Program-made: the position numbers and the translations under genes
The notes under the pieces: model-generated
What the model was told of the DNA's origin: nothing
The model's database searches: none
Seen by the model: only the letters and a program-made list of their open reading frames with translations
DNA from: Nectonema munidae
Lineage: Eukaryota > Nematomorpha > Nectonematoida > Nectonematidae
Direction: 5' to 3'
DNA length: 64,000 bases
Assembly (NCBI GenBank): GCA_030549495.1
Contig: JAUIRK010000757.1
Coordinates: forward strand, 284,760-348,759
In this document: positions 12,801 through 20,224 of the stretch, one piece after another
Layout of the letters: every line of letters starts with the position of its first letter
Numbering within the stretch: position 1 is the first letter of the stretch

Positions 12801-15800
12801 TTTTGTGAACCAGTTTTTAAATTTGTTTTATCAAAGAATATTGTATGAACAAAAAGACCTAGAAATGTTCAGCACTTTTGACCCCTGCTCCATATGTGGA
12901 AGAAGTGTTGTGAGAAATGCCATTCGGTGTATGAGACATGGGTTCATACGAGATGCTCGGCTGTACAAGGTTTGCTAACAGGTGCAAAGAATTATGTATG
13001 TTCTAGATGTAAAGATGATGAAGTTGAAGTGGACAACGAATTTTGTTACCTGGGGATATGCTGGAAGGAGATGGTGATTTTGTAACCGGTGAGTTTGGTG
13101 CGAGAACACTGTCAGTAAAATTTTAACTGGAAGGATTGTACAAGGCTTGTAGAAGAAGTGTAATGTGCTGGAAAAGGTGGAGATGGTAAGTGATACCATA
13201 GTATTCATGAAACGATTCCTTGCTTCCAATTTTGAATGTACTATATAATACTGTGTAGGTGTGCAGACTAAATGTGCCAGTAACGGAATGCCTGCAAGCA
13301 AATATCAACAACTAGCAAAGTTTTTTTTGACTTGTTTACTTTAAATATCAGTTCTTTCGAATAGATAACATTAAAAACAACTTTTATCCATATGTATACT
13401 CGGGGAGCGAAGGGGCCGTTGTCCCCCTCTCCCTGTCCGATAAGTCTATGTTATAACTTTTTAATTGCATTTCCAAATTAAAAAAAAATCAAAATTTTTA
13501 TCTTCTATTCAAAATCACTATTTAAGATTTATAGACACATTTATCTTTTGAGTTGAATTAAGGTTTTTTACTAATAGCAAAAAATCTTTTAGTTTTTGCA
13601 CCCTCCTTCAAAAATTTCTGATTGCACCCGTGTCTGTACTATTGCTATGATATACATTTTCGTAACAGGACAATTGCCCCCTAATATATGCAACTGTCCC
13701 CTAATAGTAATTTTAGAGTTGGTATTTGCGATGTGTTTAATTATGATTGAATTGTTTAGCTCAAAATTTGAAATGATAGTTTAATAAATTTTTTATTTTT
13801 AATGTTCCTCATATTTTTTATTAATACACAGCAGATCCATCCAATATCTCTGCACCCAATATAGCGTGAAAGGGGCTTAGCTCCTCACTTTTTTATGCTT
13901 ATATAACAAGACGTGGTGCACCAGATTCGTTATAACAGTGATTGATTGCTTGCACCGCCCCACCCACCCACCCACTTATTAATAGAGGATCTACTGTGTA
14001 ATTTAACGTTTTTTTCAATAGTTAAGATGTTTTTTCATTTTTTGAAATAATAAGCAAACACATCCGCGACAGTTGTCTAAAAAGAAATTATCCTAGGAGG
14101 CAATTGTACTAGAACCATAAATTTTAAAGCAACCAAATCCTGCCATTGTACTTTTACTTTTTATAAATATTTTCTACCTTCCTCCCCATTCGTTGGAAGT
14201 CAAAATAATTTTTTTCTGTGAACCATGAGAAATCAAAAACCTATGACAGATTTTGGAGGGATCAGGTTATAAATAGCTTTTAACGCAATGATTCTCAAAA
14301 TAGGATGATAATCTCGCCACAATTTTAGCACTTGTCTCTCCCTTTTGGATTCAACTTATTTTTACTCTTCGTGATTTCCTTAGATAAGTAAAGTTTTGAA
14401 TGAAGATGTATTAATGGAAAGTCTTTATTTTTTCTTGTAGGAAAACGTTGCACTTCAACAAGAAGCTGAATATCGTTCTCGCCTAGAAACCGTGAATAAG
14501 GAGTTTAAAAAGATTCTTGTAAGTTTTAATTAATTGAGTAAAGGGTAATTTTGGATCATTTTCAAATAGCGAAAAAGGATAGCTTCTTTTTTCGTGTGGG
14601 TTGTTTTTGTTTCGACAGATCTCCTGGAATTATCATGACCAACTCTCTTTTTTAATAAGGAAGGATTAGGATTAAGCATGGGATGCTCAAGAATCCGATC
14701 CTACAATATTTTAAAATATTTACTATTTTGTATTCTACAGCTTATATTACCTTTTTTTTTATTTGTAAAATACTTTTTTTATTGAAATTTATTAAATATA
14801 AATATTTTCTTTAACGAAATCAACGCTAGTTTTAAACTATGGGTCGATACTACACCTAAAAATCTCATTGTACTTTATAGCCTTTGCTCTTTCAATATTT
14901 GTTAGCTTGTTTGTACTTTATTGGCCGTATACATTGATATGTTTATTTTTGTTACTTCCATTATGCTTGTATGTTTAATTCAATATGCTCTATGTTAAGA
15001 TTTTTGTTTTTGCATATACCTAGGTACATAATATTTAACAAGTTAGAGCCATTTTTAAATATTTAAAGATAATAAAATTAAAAGAACTGATAAAGAAGGA
15101 AAGTCGTGATAATTTGAAGTTTGGATCTTTGAGTGTTGGCTCATTAGTAGGGAAGTGTTGTGAAGTAGTGGAAATGTTGGAGAGAAGAAAGATTGATATT
15201 GCGGGTTTACAAGAAGTTCGTTATAAAGGTTGGAAAAGCAAAGACAAAATGTTTCTATAGATTATTTTGGGGTGGAAATAATAAAGGTATTTCATGGGTA
15301 GCAATTATCCTGAAGAATGAATTAACTAGCAAAATTAGTTGATGGTAAAAGAATTTCTGATAGATCTATTTCTTTGGACTTAAATTTTTTTTAAAAAATT
15401 TGTTTATCGTTTCTGTGTATGCTCCTCAAGTTGGATTGGGTTATGAAGCAGTTGTTGGTTTCTCTACGAAAGTCTAGCTAGACAGACGTCTGGCTTAAAA
15501 AGGCTAAATGCATTATTACAGGAGATTTTTAATGGCCCTGTTGATAAAACAAATGCAATTTTTCCAGAAGTGTATGTGGTTTATGATTATGCTGAGTGCA
15601 ATCAGAGTTGAATAGCTTGTTTGTCTTTTGCTTATAGCCAGGATATGTTTTTTGCAAATACCTATTCTGAGAAAGGAATAGAACACATTATTACCGACAA
15701 TTCTGGTGAGCACTGTTCAACGAGAGATTTTATATTGTTACCTAAATTTAACAAAAAGTTCTTGAAAACAGCAAAGTTATTCCTGGTGAATCTCGAATCA

Positions 15801-17111
15801 CCCAACATAGGCTAGTTGTAACAGATGTTGTTTAGCCGAATCAGCTATCAGTATGTGTGAGACGGACAAGAGAAGTTATACAAGGACTTGAAGATTAAAA
15901 GGACAGATTTTGGAGGAAAAATGTCACCGACGATTTCTTGATTTGTTGCTCCCAGAAAACGCAGACAACTTTAAGTATACGATTTTTATCTTAAGTGTGT
16001 TCTTTTTCATTTTAACCGTTTGTATTTTTGAAAACGAATCATCTGCTTATCTTTTTCAACCTGTTTTTATATGACCTAAAGCACACCATATTTATTTTAT
16101 GCCACACAAATTTAAAAAACATTTGCAAAAATGCTTTGGTTAAACTATTAATCATATACAGAGTTTTTTTTCAAGAATCAGCATTGATAAAAAAATATCC
16201 CGCTTCTTTATTAAAAGTAAAACTAAACGTCATTTTGGCATTTTCCTTACCTTTTTTTAAACATATTAACTTGATTGTCCAAAAAAGCGTAATTTAAGTT
16301 ACTTCAAATCTCCTTACTTTTAATTTTAACTATTAAAAATTTGATATAGTATTCGTGTCTTACTTTTAGCTTTAACTTTAACCTTTTCATGCACAATGCG
16401 ACTCCAGTATCCCATAGAATAAAAATCTTCTTTTTAAGTATAAAAAAACTTGTTGAATAAATCAGATAAACTTTGGAAAACCAATACCTGAAAGTGCAAA
16501 AATTAGCAGTTTATTTTAATCAGTTTCTGCATTGAAACATGTGAGCCCGATTTTAGTTTTTCGCAAGATTCAACGTTTAGTATTTGAATCAGCATCGCCA
16601 AGTAAAAGTGGATGAATGCAGCATCTGTGAAAATTTTGCGATCCATTTTATAAATTCTAAGGGATTCTTTTTATAAATTCTTCCAATGTAAACAGTTTTA
16701 ATATGTTTTTATCTTGGCTTAGCACTTGCAAGATCAATTGGATCGCAGTGTTTCAAAAATAAAAAGCATCTGCTTTAAATGATATAAAAACTCGTTGAAA
16801 AGGAAACTTGGACTTTAAAGGACTCCGTTAAGTAATGTCTTTTATTTGCTTTTAAGGATTACCATGTAGAGGTGTTGTCTTTCAAAAATAAATTAGAGCA
16901 CAAAAATATGGTTGACTGGATTTGCAGTGAAGTGTTAAAAAGTCTCACGCCTCAACAGGTACTGTGATTTCCTTTTCACTCCAATGATTAATAATGTCTT
17001 AATCTAGTTTTATACGGTCTACATCCATAATTCCCTTCTTTTAACGTAATTTAGGAAAAAGATATTTTCAATCAATGCCTGCTGAACTTGAAGTCTGCAT
17101 CTCTTTCATAA
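870..17111 (+). CDS. ATP5PB: ATP synthase F0 subunit b, mitochondrial
   Basis: Seven exons join in frame: 870-898, 958-1178, 5363-5526, 6218-6343, 14441-14518, 16857-16958 and 17055-17111. All have GT-AG borders and matching phases, giving 258 residues (human precursor 256). The protein is the peripheral-stalk subunit that anchors F1 to the membrane a/c sector of ATP synthase in the inner mitochondrial membrane. Residues 1-50 are rich in Arg and aromatic residues and poor in acid, as expected for an import presequence. GFIPKTWFDAFYHKTGVTG (66-84) continues into PYFFFAGIPF, the hallmark N-terminal motif of the animal subunit. Two short hydrophobic segments (85-98, 113-124) and a long charged stalk follow. 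ENVALQQEAEYRSRL (181-195), DYHV, HKNMVDWI and SLTPQQEKDIFNQCLLNL align with the human and fly C-terminus. Intron 3's donor is the CTC/GTAATT site, chosen because only it keeps phase and expected length; a better-looking GTAAGG 38 bases later would break phase. The N-terminal two exons are the least certain part. Confidence 0.93.
899..957 (+). other. 59-nt intron 1 of ATP5PB
   Basis: A very short intron with donor GTATTT and a C/T-rich tract before TTAATTAG. It leaves an AG+C serine codon split across the exons. Acceptance rests on phase agreement and on the Arg-rich leader it creates; a transcript would settle it. Confidence 0.7.
1179..2765 (+). other. Intron 2 of ATP5PB, left part, no feature seen
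   Basis: The donor is GTAAGT directly after the TGVTG codons. The following 1.5 kb is AT-rich, with no readable protein on either strand and no obvious repeat ends. The full intron runs 1179-5362. Confidence 0.6.
2766..3941 (+). mobile_element. hAT transposase relic (KIAA1586/ZNF862-like)
   Basis: The piece lies inside ATP5PB intron 2. The first open stretch (from about 2835) contains IVSDGARKM, then VVNHCVAHRLQLAD, then INAVRWVASKEQAL, the order seen in hAT transposases around the catalytic Asp and RNase H-like fold. A second stretch (3500-3690, another frame) reads ERFKTMDATVAQN and DTMGWREEKKLPDFW. The third (3717-3941) holds the C-terminal dimerisation block LPSSSVSCERGFSRMK followed by LRSRLTTANLDSLMRV. 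At least two frame changes separate these blocks and the N-terminal zinc finger is missing. No ends or target duplication could be fixed. Confidence 0.82.
3942..4655 (+). other. Intron 2 of ATP5PB, middle, no gene
   Basis: AT-rich with a short run of AGT triplets near 4432-4448. At 4656 there begins CAGTGCTTCTCAACC, the start typical of one hAT terminal repeat, but no matching right end was found. Confidence 0.5.
4785..4913. mobile_element. piggyBac-type MITE, 129 bp
   Basis: TTAA stands on both sides (4781-4784 and 4914-4917). The ends are CCCATTAAGT on the left and ACTTAATGGG on the right, a perfect 10-base inverted pair starting with CCC as in piggyBac elements. The interior is non-coding. 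It sits in ATP5PB intron 2 inside the hAT-like stretch that begins at 4656. Confidence 0.85.
4914..5362 (+). other. Intron 2 of ATP5PB, right part
   Basis: AT-rich with a short CT repeat near 5184-5199. The intron ends in a good T-rich acceptor at 5341-5362. No gene was seen. Confidence 0.5.
5527..6217 (+). other. Intron 3 of ATP5PB with simple repeats
   Basis: A 691-nt intron. It holds an (AAT)n tract at about 5971-6006 and an ACTC repeat at about 6152-6172. The acceptor is CTTTTAG at 6211-6217. Confidence 0.75.
6397..6682. mobile_element. piggyBac-type MITE split by a SINE
   Basis: Flanked by TTAA at 6393-6396 and 6683-6686. The left end is CCCTTTCGTGACC and the right end GGTAATGAAAGGG, an imperfect inverted pair. 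A tRNA-derived SINE (6470-6612) is inserted near the middle. It lies in ATP5PB intron 4. Confidence 0.8.
6470..6612 (-). mobile_element. tRNA-derived SINE, copy 1
   Basis: Read on the minus strand it begins GGTTGGTTAGATGCTGG (A-box region of a tRNA head), then has a perfect B box GGTTCGATTCC (plus-strand 6558-6568). It continues with the family body CTCATAGTTCGATACAAGCGG and a CGATGAAAATAC block near the 3' end. It is not a functional tRNA because no cloverleaf acceptor stem closes. Confidence 0.8.
6687..6805. mobile_element. piggyBac-type MITE, 119 bp
   Basis: Starts directly after the TTAA that closes the preceding MITE and ends at TTAA 6806-6809. The left end CGTTTTGAGGACCAG pairs with the inverted right end CCCTTTGAGGATTAG. 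The interior carries no gene. Confidence 0.78.
6810..7251 (+). other. Intron 4 of ATP5PB, no feature seen
   Basis: AT-rich intronic sequence without readable protein or repeat ends. Intron 4 as a whole runs 6344-14440. Confidence 0.5.
7267..7850. mobile_element. Foldback element with CATCG-periodic arms
   Basis: About 100 bases at each end are inverted copies of each other. Both arms are built from short units ending in TTTCATCG or TACATCG (read inward), with the units in the same order in the two arms. The same 15 bases, ATATACGTGGGTTCA, flank both ends at 7252-7266 and 7851-7865. The roughly 300-base centre carries no gene. A 15-base target duplication is long for hAT (8), piggyBac (4) or Mutator (about 9), so I leave the superfamily open. 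Confidence 0.8.
7866..8613 (+). other. Intron 4 of ATP5PB, no feature seen
   Basis: AT-rich. A few CTCTGGTCACGACTCC-like pyrimidine stretches near 8220-8300 suggest an old repeat, but no ends were found. Confidence 0.4.
8860..9467. mobile_element. Insert with ATGCCCCC minisatellite arms
   Basis: The same 10 bases ATCGAATATA flank the insert (8850-8859 and 9468-9477). The left arm is a short tandem array of a unit like ATGCCCCCAATTAAAAAG, about five copies at 8870-9020. The right arm at 9420-9460 is the inverted form. The centre is AT-rich and non-coding. Part of the right arm also survives in the related copy at 34462, so this insertion predates the spread of the host hAT element. Confidence 0.75.
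9972..10112 (+). mobile_element. tRNA-derived SINE, copy 2
   Basis: Begins GGCAGGTTGGTTGAGATG, with a B-box-like CTTCGATTCC, the body TAGTTTGACATAAGCGG and the GTCAATGAAAATACA tail block. The same SINE occupies the same place in the sister hAT copy (35045-35185), so it travelled as a passenger. Confidence 0.72.
10341..10624. mobile_element. MITE with GACATTTCGCCCC ends
   Basis: The ends are inverted: GGTCGACAGACATTTCGCCC on the left, and the inverted right end is GGTCCTCGGACATTTCGCCC. Internally a unit with GTCTTATGAAAATAA and GGGGCGAA is repeated about three times near 10510-10610. The flanking 8-mers agree in six positions (TAAATAAC and AAACTAAC), fitting hAT. The insert is absent from the sister copy at 35.4 kb. 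Confidence 0.72.
11100..11296. mobile_element. Short hAT MITE, 197 bp
   Basis: The left end CAGGGGTGTAGTC pairs with the inverted right end CAGTGACGTAGCTAGG. The flanks GACAGAAG and GAGAGAAG agree in seven of eight bases. The same terminal type (GTAGCTAGG) recurs at 34336 and 54615. Confidence 0.75.
11838..11945 (-). mobile_element. tRNA-derived SINE, copy 3
   Basis: On the minus strand: GGTTGGTTAGATACTGG head, B box GGTTCGATCCC, then CTCATAGTTCGATACAAGCGG. It lies directly beside the right end of hAT copy A. Confidence 0.75.
12079..12473 (+). mobile_element. LINE ORF2 C-terminal fragment
   Basis: One frame gives FVTPVLLYSSETGALNKFDE and SEIRRRL; after a frame change near 12225 the next gives NRLRWKGHVERKDGEEWVKK, then EVEGKTKRGRPS and DREAWKKEL, ending in TAA at 12471-12473. 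This is the C-terminal domain shared with the copy at 49744-51252. A (GAA)n tract follows at 12531-12550, as often at the 3' end of this LINE type. It lies in ATP5PB intron 4. Confidence 0.85.
12587..12847. mobile_element. Hairpin MITE with ~60-bp inverted repeats
   Basis: The left arm (about 12590-12652) contains TTTGATAAAACAAA, AAAAATAATAAT and ATATGACTCGAGG. The right arm (about 12778-12845) is the inverted copy with about one base in eight changed. The loop is about 120 bp and non-coding. It separates two LINE fragments of one family. Confidence 0.8.
12889..13110 (+). mobile_element. LINE fragment, Cys-rich knuckle segment
   Basis: Reads CEKCHSVYETWVHTRCSAVQ, then KNYVCSRCKDDEVEVDNEFCYLG. 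The spacing CxxC...WVHxRC...CxxC resembles a PHD-like finger found between the RT and C-terminal domains of the same LINE family. Its place after the C-terminal fragment (12079-12473) is out of order, so two insertions or a rearrangement are needed. Confidence 0.8.
13111..13667 (+). other. Intron 4 of ATP5PB, no clear gene
   Basis: AT-rich. At 13395-13440 a G/C-rich block (GGGGAGCGAAGGGGCCG) looks like one worn hAT end, but no partner was found. Confidence 0.4.
13668..14108. mobile_element. MITE with GACAATTGCC ends
   Basis: The left end GGACAATTGCCCCCTA pairs with the inverted right end TACAATTGCCTCCTA. Both arms contain an ACAACTGTC-like motif further in. No coding content. Target duplication is unclear. 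Confidence 0.6.
14519..15118 (+). other. Intron 5 of ATP5PB, left part
   Basis: AT-rich intronic sequence after a GTAAGT donor. No feature seen before the LINE piece at 15119. Intron 5 runs 14519-16856. Confidence 0.5.
15119..15920 (+). mobile_element. LINE APE-endonuclease fragment
   Basis: Reads SVGSLVGKCCEVVEMLERRK and DIAGLQEVRYKGW, the N-terminal APE endonuclease motifs (LQEVR). After several frame changes come SISLDLNF, NSGEHCSTRDFILL, then PGESRITQHRLVVTD, matching the end of the endonuclease in the same LINE family as 12079 and 49744. RT and downstream parts are missing, and there are at least four disruptions. It lies in ATP5PB intron 5. Confidence 0.82.
15921..16856 (+). other. Intron 5 of ATP5PB, right part
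   Basis: AT-rich; no readable protein or repeat end. The acceptor is CTTTTAAG at 16849-16856. Confidence 0.5.
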
Positions 17112-17251
17112 AGCATTTAATTTAAGATGGGGAAAGTTACAAAGTTTCGTTTTGGCGCAAACTGTTCTTCTCAAATTTTTTTATCCTACGATTTATAAAC
17201 AAAAATTCACATTTGTAATGTTGCTGCTGGCTTCGTTTTTTTCATTTTCAA

Positions 17252-17257
17252 AATAAA
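17252..17257 (+). terminator. Poly(A) signal of ATP5PB
   Basis: AATAAA lies 141 bases after the ATP5PB stop codon and is followed by a T-rich stretch. It is the first canonical signal downstream. Confidence 0.7.
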
Positions 17258-17325
17258 TTTGCATTATAATTTTTTCGTTAAAAATCATGCATCAAAATAT
17301 TTTTTAACATGAAAAAAAGTAATTT

Positions 17326-17375
17326 ACTGTATTAGTCAAACCTGCCTTAGTGACCACCTGTATTTAGCGACCCAC
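17326..17375 (+). repeat. Possible left terminal repeat of pogo/Tigger relic
   Basis: GTCAAACCTGCCTTAGTGACC and a following TTTAGCGACCC resemble Tigger-type ends (CAGT...AACCT...GCGACC). No inverted partner was found to the right, so the element's full span is unproven. Confidence 0.4.
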
Positions 17376-17657
17376 TTTAAACACACTTGAAAAAAATAGT
17401 GCAATTGTTGCACAGTAAGACTAGTAAAACTGAATTTCTTTTGTGACACATCATATGTTATATAGCAATACTTTGAAAACAATCAATATGACATGGATGA
17501 AATCAGCCTTATGATGAATAAAAGCTACAAGTTTTTCGTGTTGATTTCTCATTATCAGCCATTTTTCATATCTTTTCTTCTTGTTGTTTTTCACGTAAGT
17601 TTATTGGTTACAAATTTCAATATAATTTTGTTAGATCATGTTTACATAGTAGGTAAT

Positions 17658-19042
17658 ATGTCGAAAAAAAGAACATCACCTACTCTTCAACAAAAGTAGG
17701 ATGTAATTAAACTTCTTGATAGTGGCAGAGCAGCTTATAAAATAGCCGCTGACATGGGTGTAGGTAAAACTCAAATTCAAACATTAAGAAAAAGGAAAGC
17801 ACAAGTGTTAGAAGATTATTCTAAATCTTTTGTGTCAACAGTTTCAAAAAGAAACAACTATCTCACAGGTAATGAAGAGATAAATTCTCTAACATACAGG
17901 GGGTTTATTGACGCTTTGGCTAGAGGCCTTCCAGTCAGTGGACCAATTCTCAAAAACAAAGCTTTGAGCTTTGCTGAAGAACTTGGAAAATCGAATTTTA
18001 AAGCTTCAAATGGTTGGCTGGAGAGCTTTATTCGTAGAAACAGCATTCTTTTTGGTAACATGACAAGAGCAGATATTTGCCAATCAACCGTTGAAGAATG
18101 GAAATTGAAACTTGAGAACATTTGTGAATGCTATAAGGCGAAAGACATTTTTAATTTAGACGAAACTGGGCTTTTTTTCGAAGACACAACAAAAAAATCT
18201 TTTCATTTGAAAGGTAAAAAAAGTTTCGAATTGTTGAATTTGTATAATTTTTGATAGATTTTATGTGAAGAATGTCCAGGTGGAAAACGATCATAGCACT
18301 TTGTGCCAGTATGACTGGAGAAAAAATAAAACATTTAGTGATTGCAAAATCAAAGTCTCCTAGATGTTTTTCAAAAGTGAAGTTGAGCATACTATAGAGT
18401 AGAGCATATACTATACAGTAGAGTACTAGTTTAATAGAAAAGCTTGGATGACTGGTGAGATTTTGAAAACTCATTACAAAATTTTAATAGGAAAATGAAA
18501 GTTGAAAAAAGGAACGTTCTTCTATTCCTTGATAATGCCCCTTGTCATTCCAATCTTAAGCTCAGTAACGTTAAAATTCAAGGGATAATTGAAGTTTAGA
18601 AAACGACAAGTAAATGTTTTTTTAATCTACTGAACAATCGCAAATTTTTCTATAGCTTTTCCATATAGTGAGACAAATGGACAGAGATGAATCAAGATGT
18701 AATAATGCAAGTTAACCCTTAAAATCAACACAAATATTGGATGTAATTTTATGGTGTAGTGAAGCATGGGAAGAAGTTGAAGAACGCAAAATCAAGAAAT
18801 GTTTCACAAAGGCCGGATTTCGCAAAGGAAACATTTCTGTGTGGAATCCTGAGATTGAAGAAGAAATACATATTGCAGTGAAAATTTTAAGTAGAGATGT
18901 TTTCGAAGCTGAGTATGAAGCTGTTGCCAATATTGATAAAGACTTGTACACATTCGATGTTAAGAATAGCGTCTTTGACTTACCCGCAAAAGAAGCATTG
19001 AAAGAGATCAAAAGAGAAAAAGGAGAGTTCTTTGGAAAGTGA
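17658..19042 (+). mobile_element. pogo/Tigger transposase relic
   Basis: Tc1/mariner-superfamily transposase with a CENP-B-like DNA-binding region. The start MSKKRTSPTLQQK is cut by a stop at 17697. The following frame reads LLDSGRAAYKIAADMGVG (helix-turn-helix), then ASNGWLESFIRRNSI in the CENP-B second helix region, then FNLDETGLFF with the first catalytic Asp (codon 18159-18161). After a frame change TIIALCASMTGEKIKHLVIAK follows, then NVLLFLDNAPCHS with the second Asp (about 18531). The last open piece (18737-19042) has AWEEVEERKIKKCFTKAGF, the usual C-terminal helix of this family. There are at least three disruptions. It stands between ATP5PB and the GPCR gene. Confidence 0.88.
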
Positions 19043-19669
19043 TGAAGAAACAGAAGAAAGTGGCACATACTCTTTAAAAGAAGCAATAAAAATTGCGGAT
19101 AAACTAAAAAAGTTTGCTCTTCATCATGTCTTAGGATATGCCATGGCTTAGATATTAGTGTTAGAAAATTTTTAATAAAGTCGTCACTGATTTCTTCTTT
19201 AAATTTTCCCCATAGTTCTGTTGGATTTGCAACTTCACAAAAAATAAGCAGAATGGCAAAAAGGTTCCTCAATTGGCTCGGCATATAACTTCGGCAACAC
19301 TCTGTTAAAATTTCTTCGGCTATGGAAAAGCAATAAAACTTATTTAAAAAAGGAATGACTTGAAAATTGACCTAATTCTTGTTTCATCAAATATTAAAAT
19401 TAATTTAAAACTGGTATTTTAAAATAAAAATAGAAAAAATTAATTAATTTCTAATAAAAAAATATTTTAACTTTTCTAAAATAAAAATTGACTTCATTGA
19501 CAAAATTTTAAAAAATGTCAAGCACATTGTTGACTTTTCTTCGCTCCAGTTATTACGTATTTTTTATTTGGATACGATTTTTCGGTAGGAAAAATAGTGA
19601 TGCTCTAAGAATACGAAATTTCTTTTCGAAATGTATTGTAGGCCATCACTGCTAAAAGTTTTGGAAAGG
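19043..19669 (+). other. Intergenic, no clear gene
   Basis: Tail of the pogo relic grading into AT-rich sequence. Frames on the minus strand here are mirror images of the transposase remains. Confidence 0.4.
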
Positions 19670-19677
19670 TATAAAAG
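19670..19677 (+). promoter_or_regulatory. Candidate TATA box of the GPCR gene
   Basis: GGTATAAAAGCTC is a consensus TATA box 548 bases before the GPCR ATG. A possible donor (GAGC/GTACGT, near 19723) and a strong acceptor (a TG-repeat tract then TTTAG, ending 20152) would make a spliced 5' leader. No transcript evidence is available. Confidence 0.4.
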
Positions 19678-20124
19678 CTCTCTGTGTCATGTGCATTTAT
19701 TAAAAGATGAAAGCAGAGAGCGTACGTAAAGAGTCTCACAGTAAAAGGTTTATGCAGCATTAGAACGTGTTTAATATGATTAGATGATCATAAAATATGT
19801 ATGGATTTAAAGCTAATTTTCTTATCCAATGCGAAGCAGAACTGATTCTTTTACAAAGAAGTGACGGAGGATAGCAAGCGCAATAATAAGAGTAATCAAA
19901 AATGCATGAAGGAAGTACACGGGTGCATTAAATTTTGATTAGAATTTCAAAGCATTCGTGCAAATTTGTTGAATAAAATCAAGGTGGAATTATTCGCAAA
20001 AATTCGGTGAAGTTAGGCTGAGATATATAGAAATGATAAGCTACTTCTTATTCAATCTCATATATGAAACCTAGCCCACTCTTTCTCAGATCGATTTAAT
20101 TATTATTAATAAAGCTCTAGTGAG

Positions 20125-20149
20125 ATGTGTGTGTGTGTGTGTGTGTGTT
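20125..20149. repeat. (GT)n microsatellite
   Basis: About eleven GT units directly before TTTAG, placed where a polypyrimidine/TG tract of an acceptor would stand upstream of the GPCR gene. Confidence 0.85.
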
Positions 20150-20154
20150 TAGAA

Positions 20155-20223
20155 ATGCTGATGACAGTCGCTATCATTTCTGATCAAAAGCATAATTATG
20201 CTTTGATATTCATTGAAGCTTGA
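20155..20223 (+). promoter_or_regulatory. Possible upstream ORF before the GPCR
   Basis: ATG to TGA, 22 codons, ending two bases before the GPCR start codon. If the leader is transcribed as proposed, this small frame could lower GPCR translation by re-initiation. This is inference from position only. Confidence 0.3.
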
Positions 20224-20224
20224 A

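Noticed and set aside
18712-19284. 190-codon minus-strand frame opposite the pogo relic
   Set aside because: It is the mirror of the transposase C-terminal frame, has low-complexity Ser/Phe/Leu content and no motif.
20213-20224. TTG start four codons before the GPCR ATG
   Set aside because: An in-frame ATG at 20225 is available, and eukaryotic TTG initiation is not expected.
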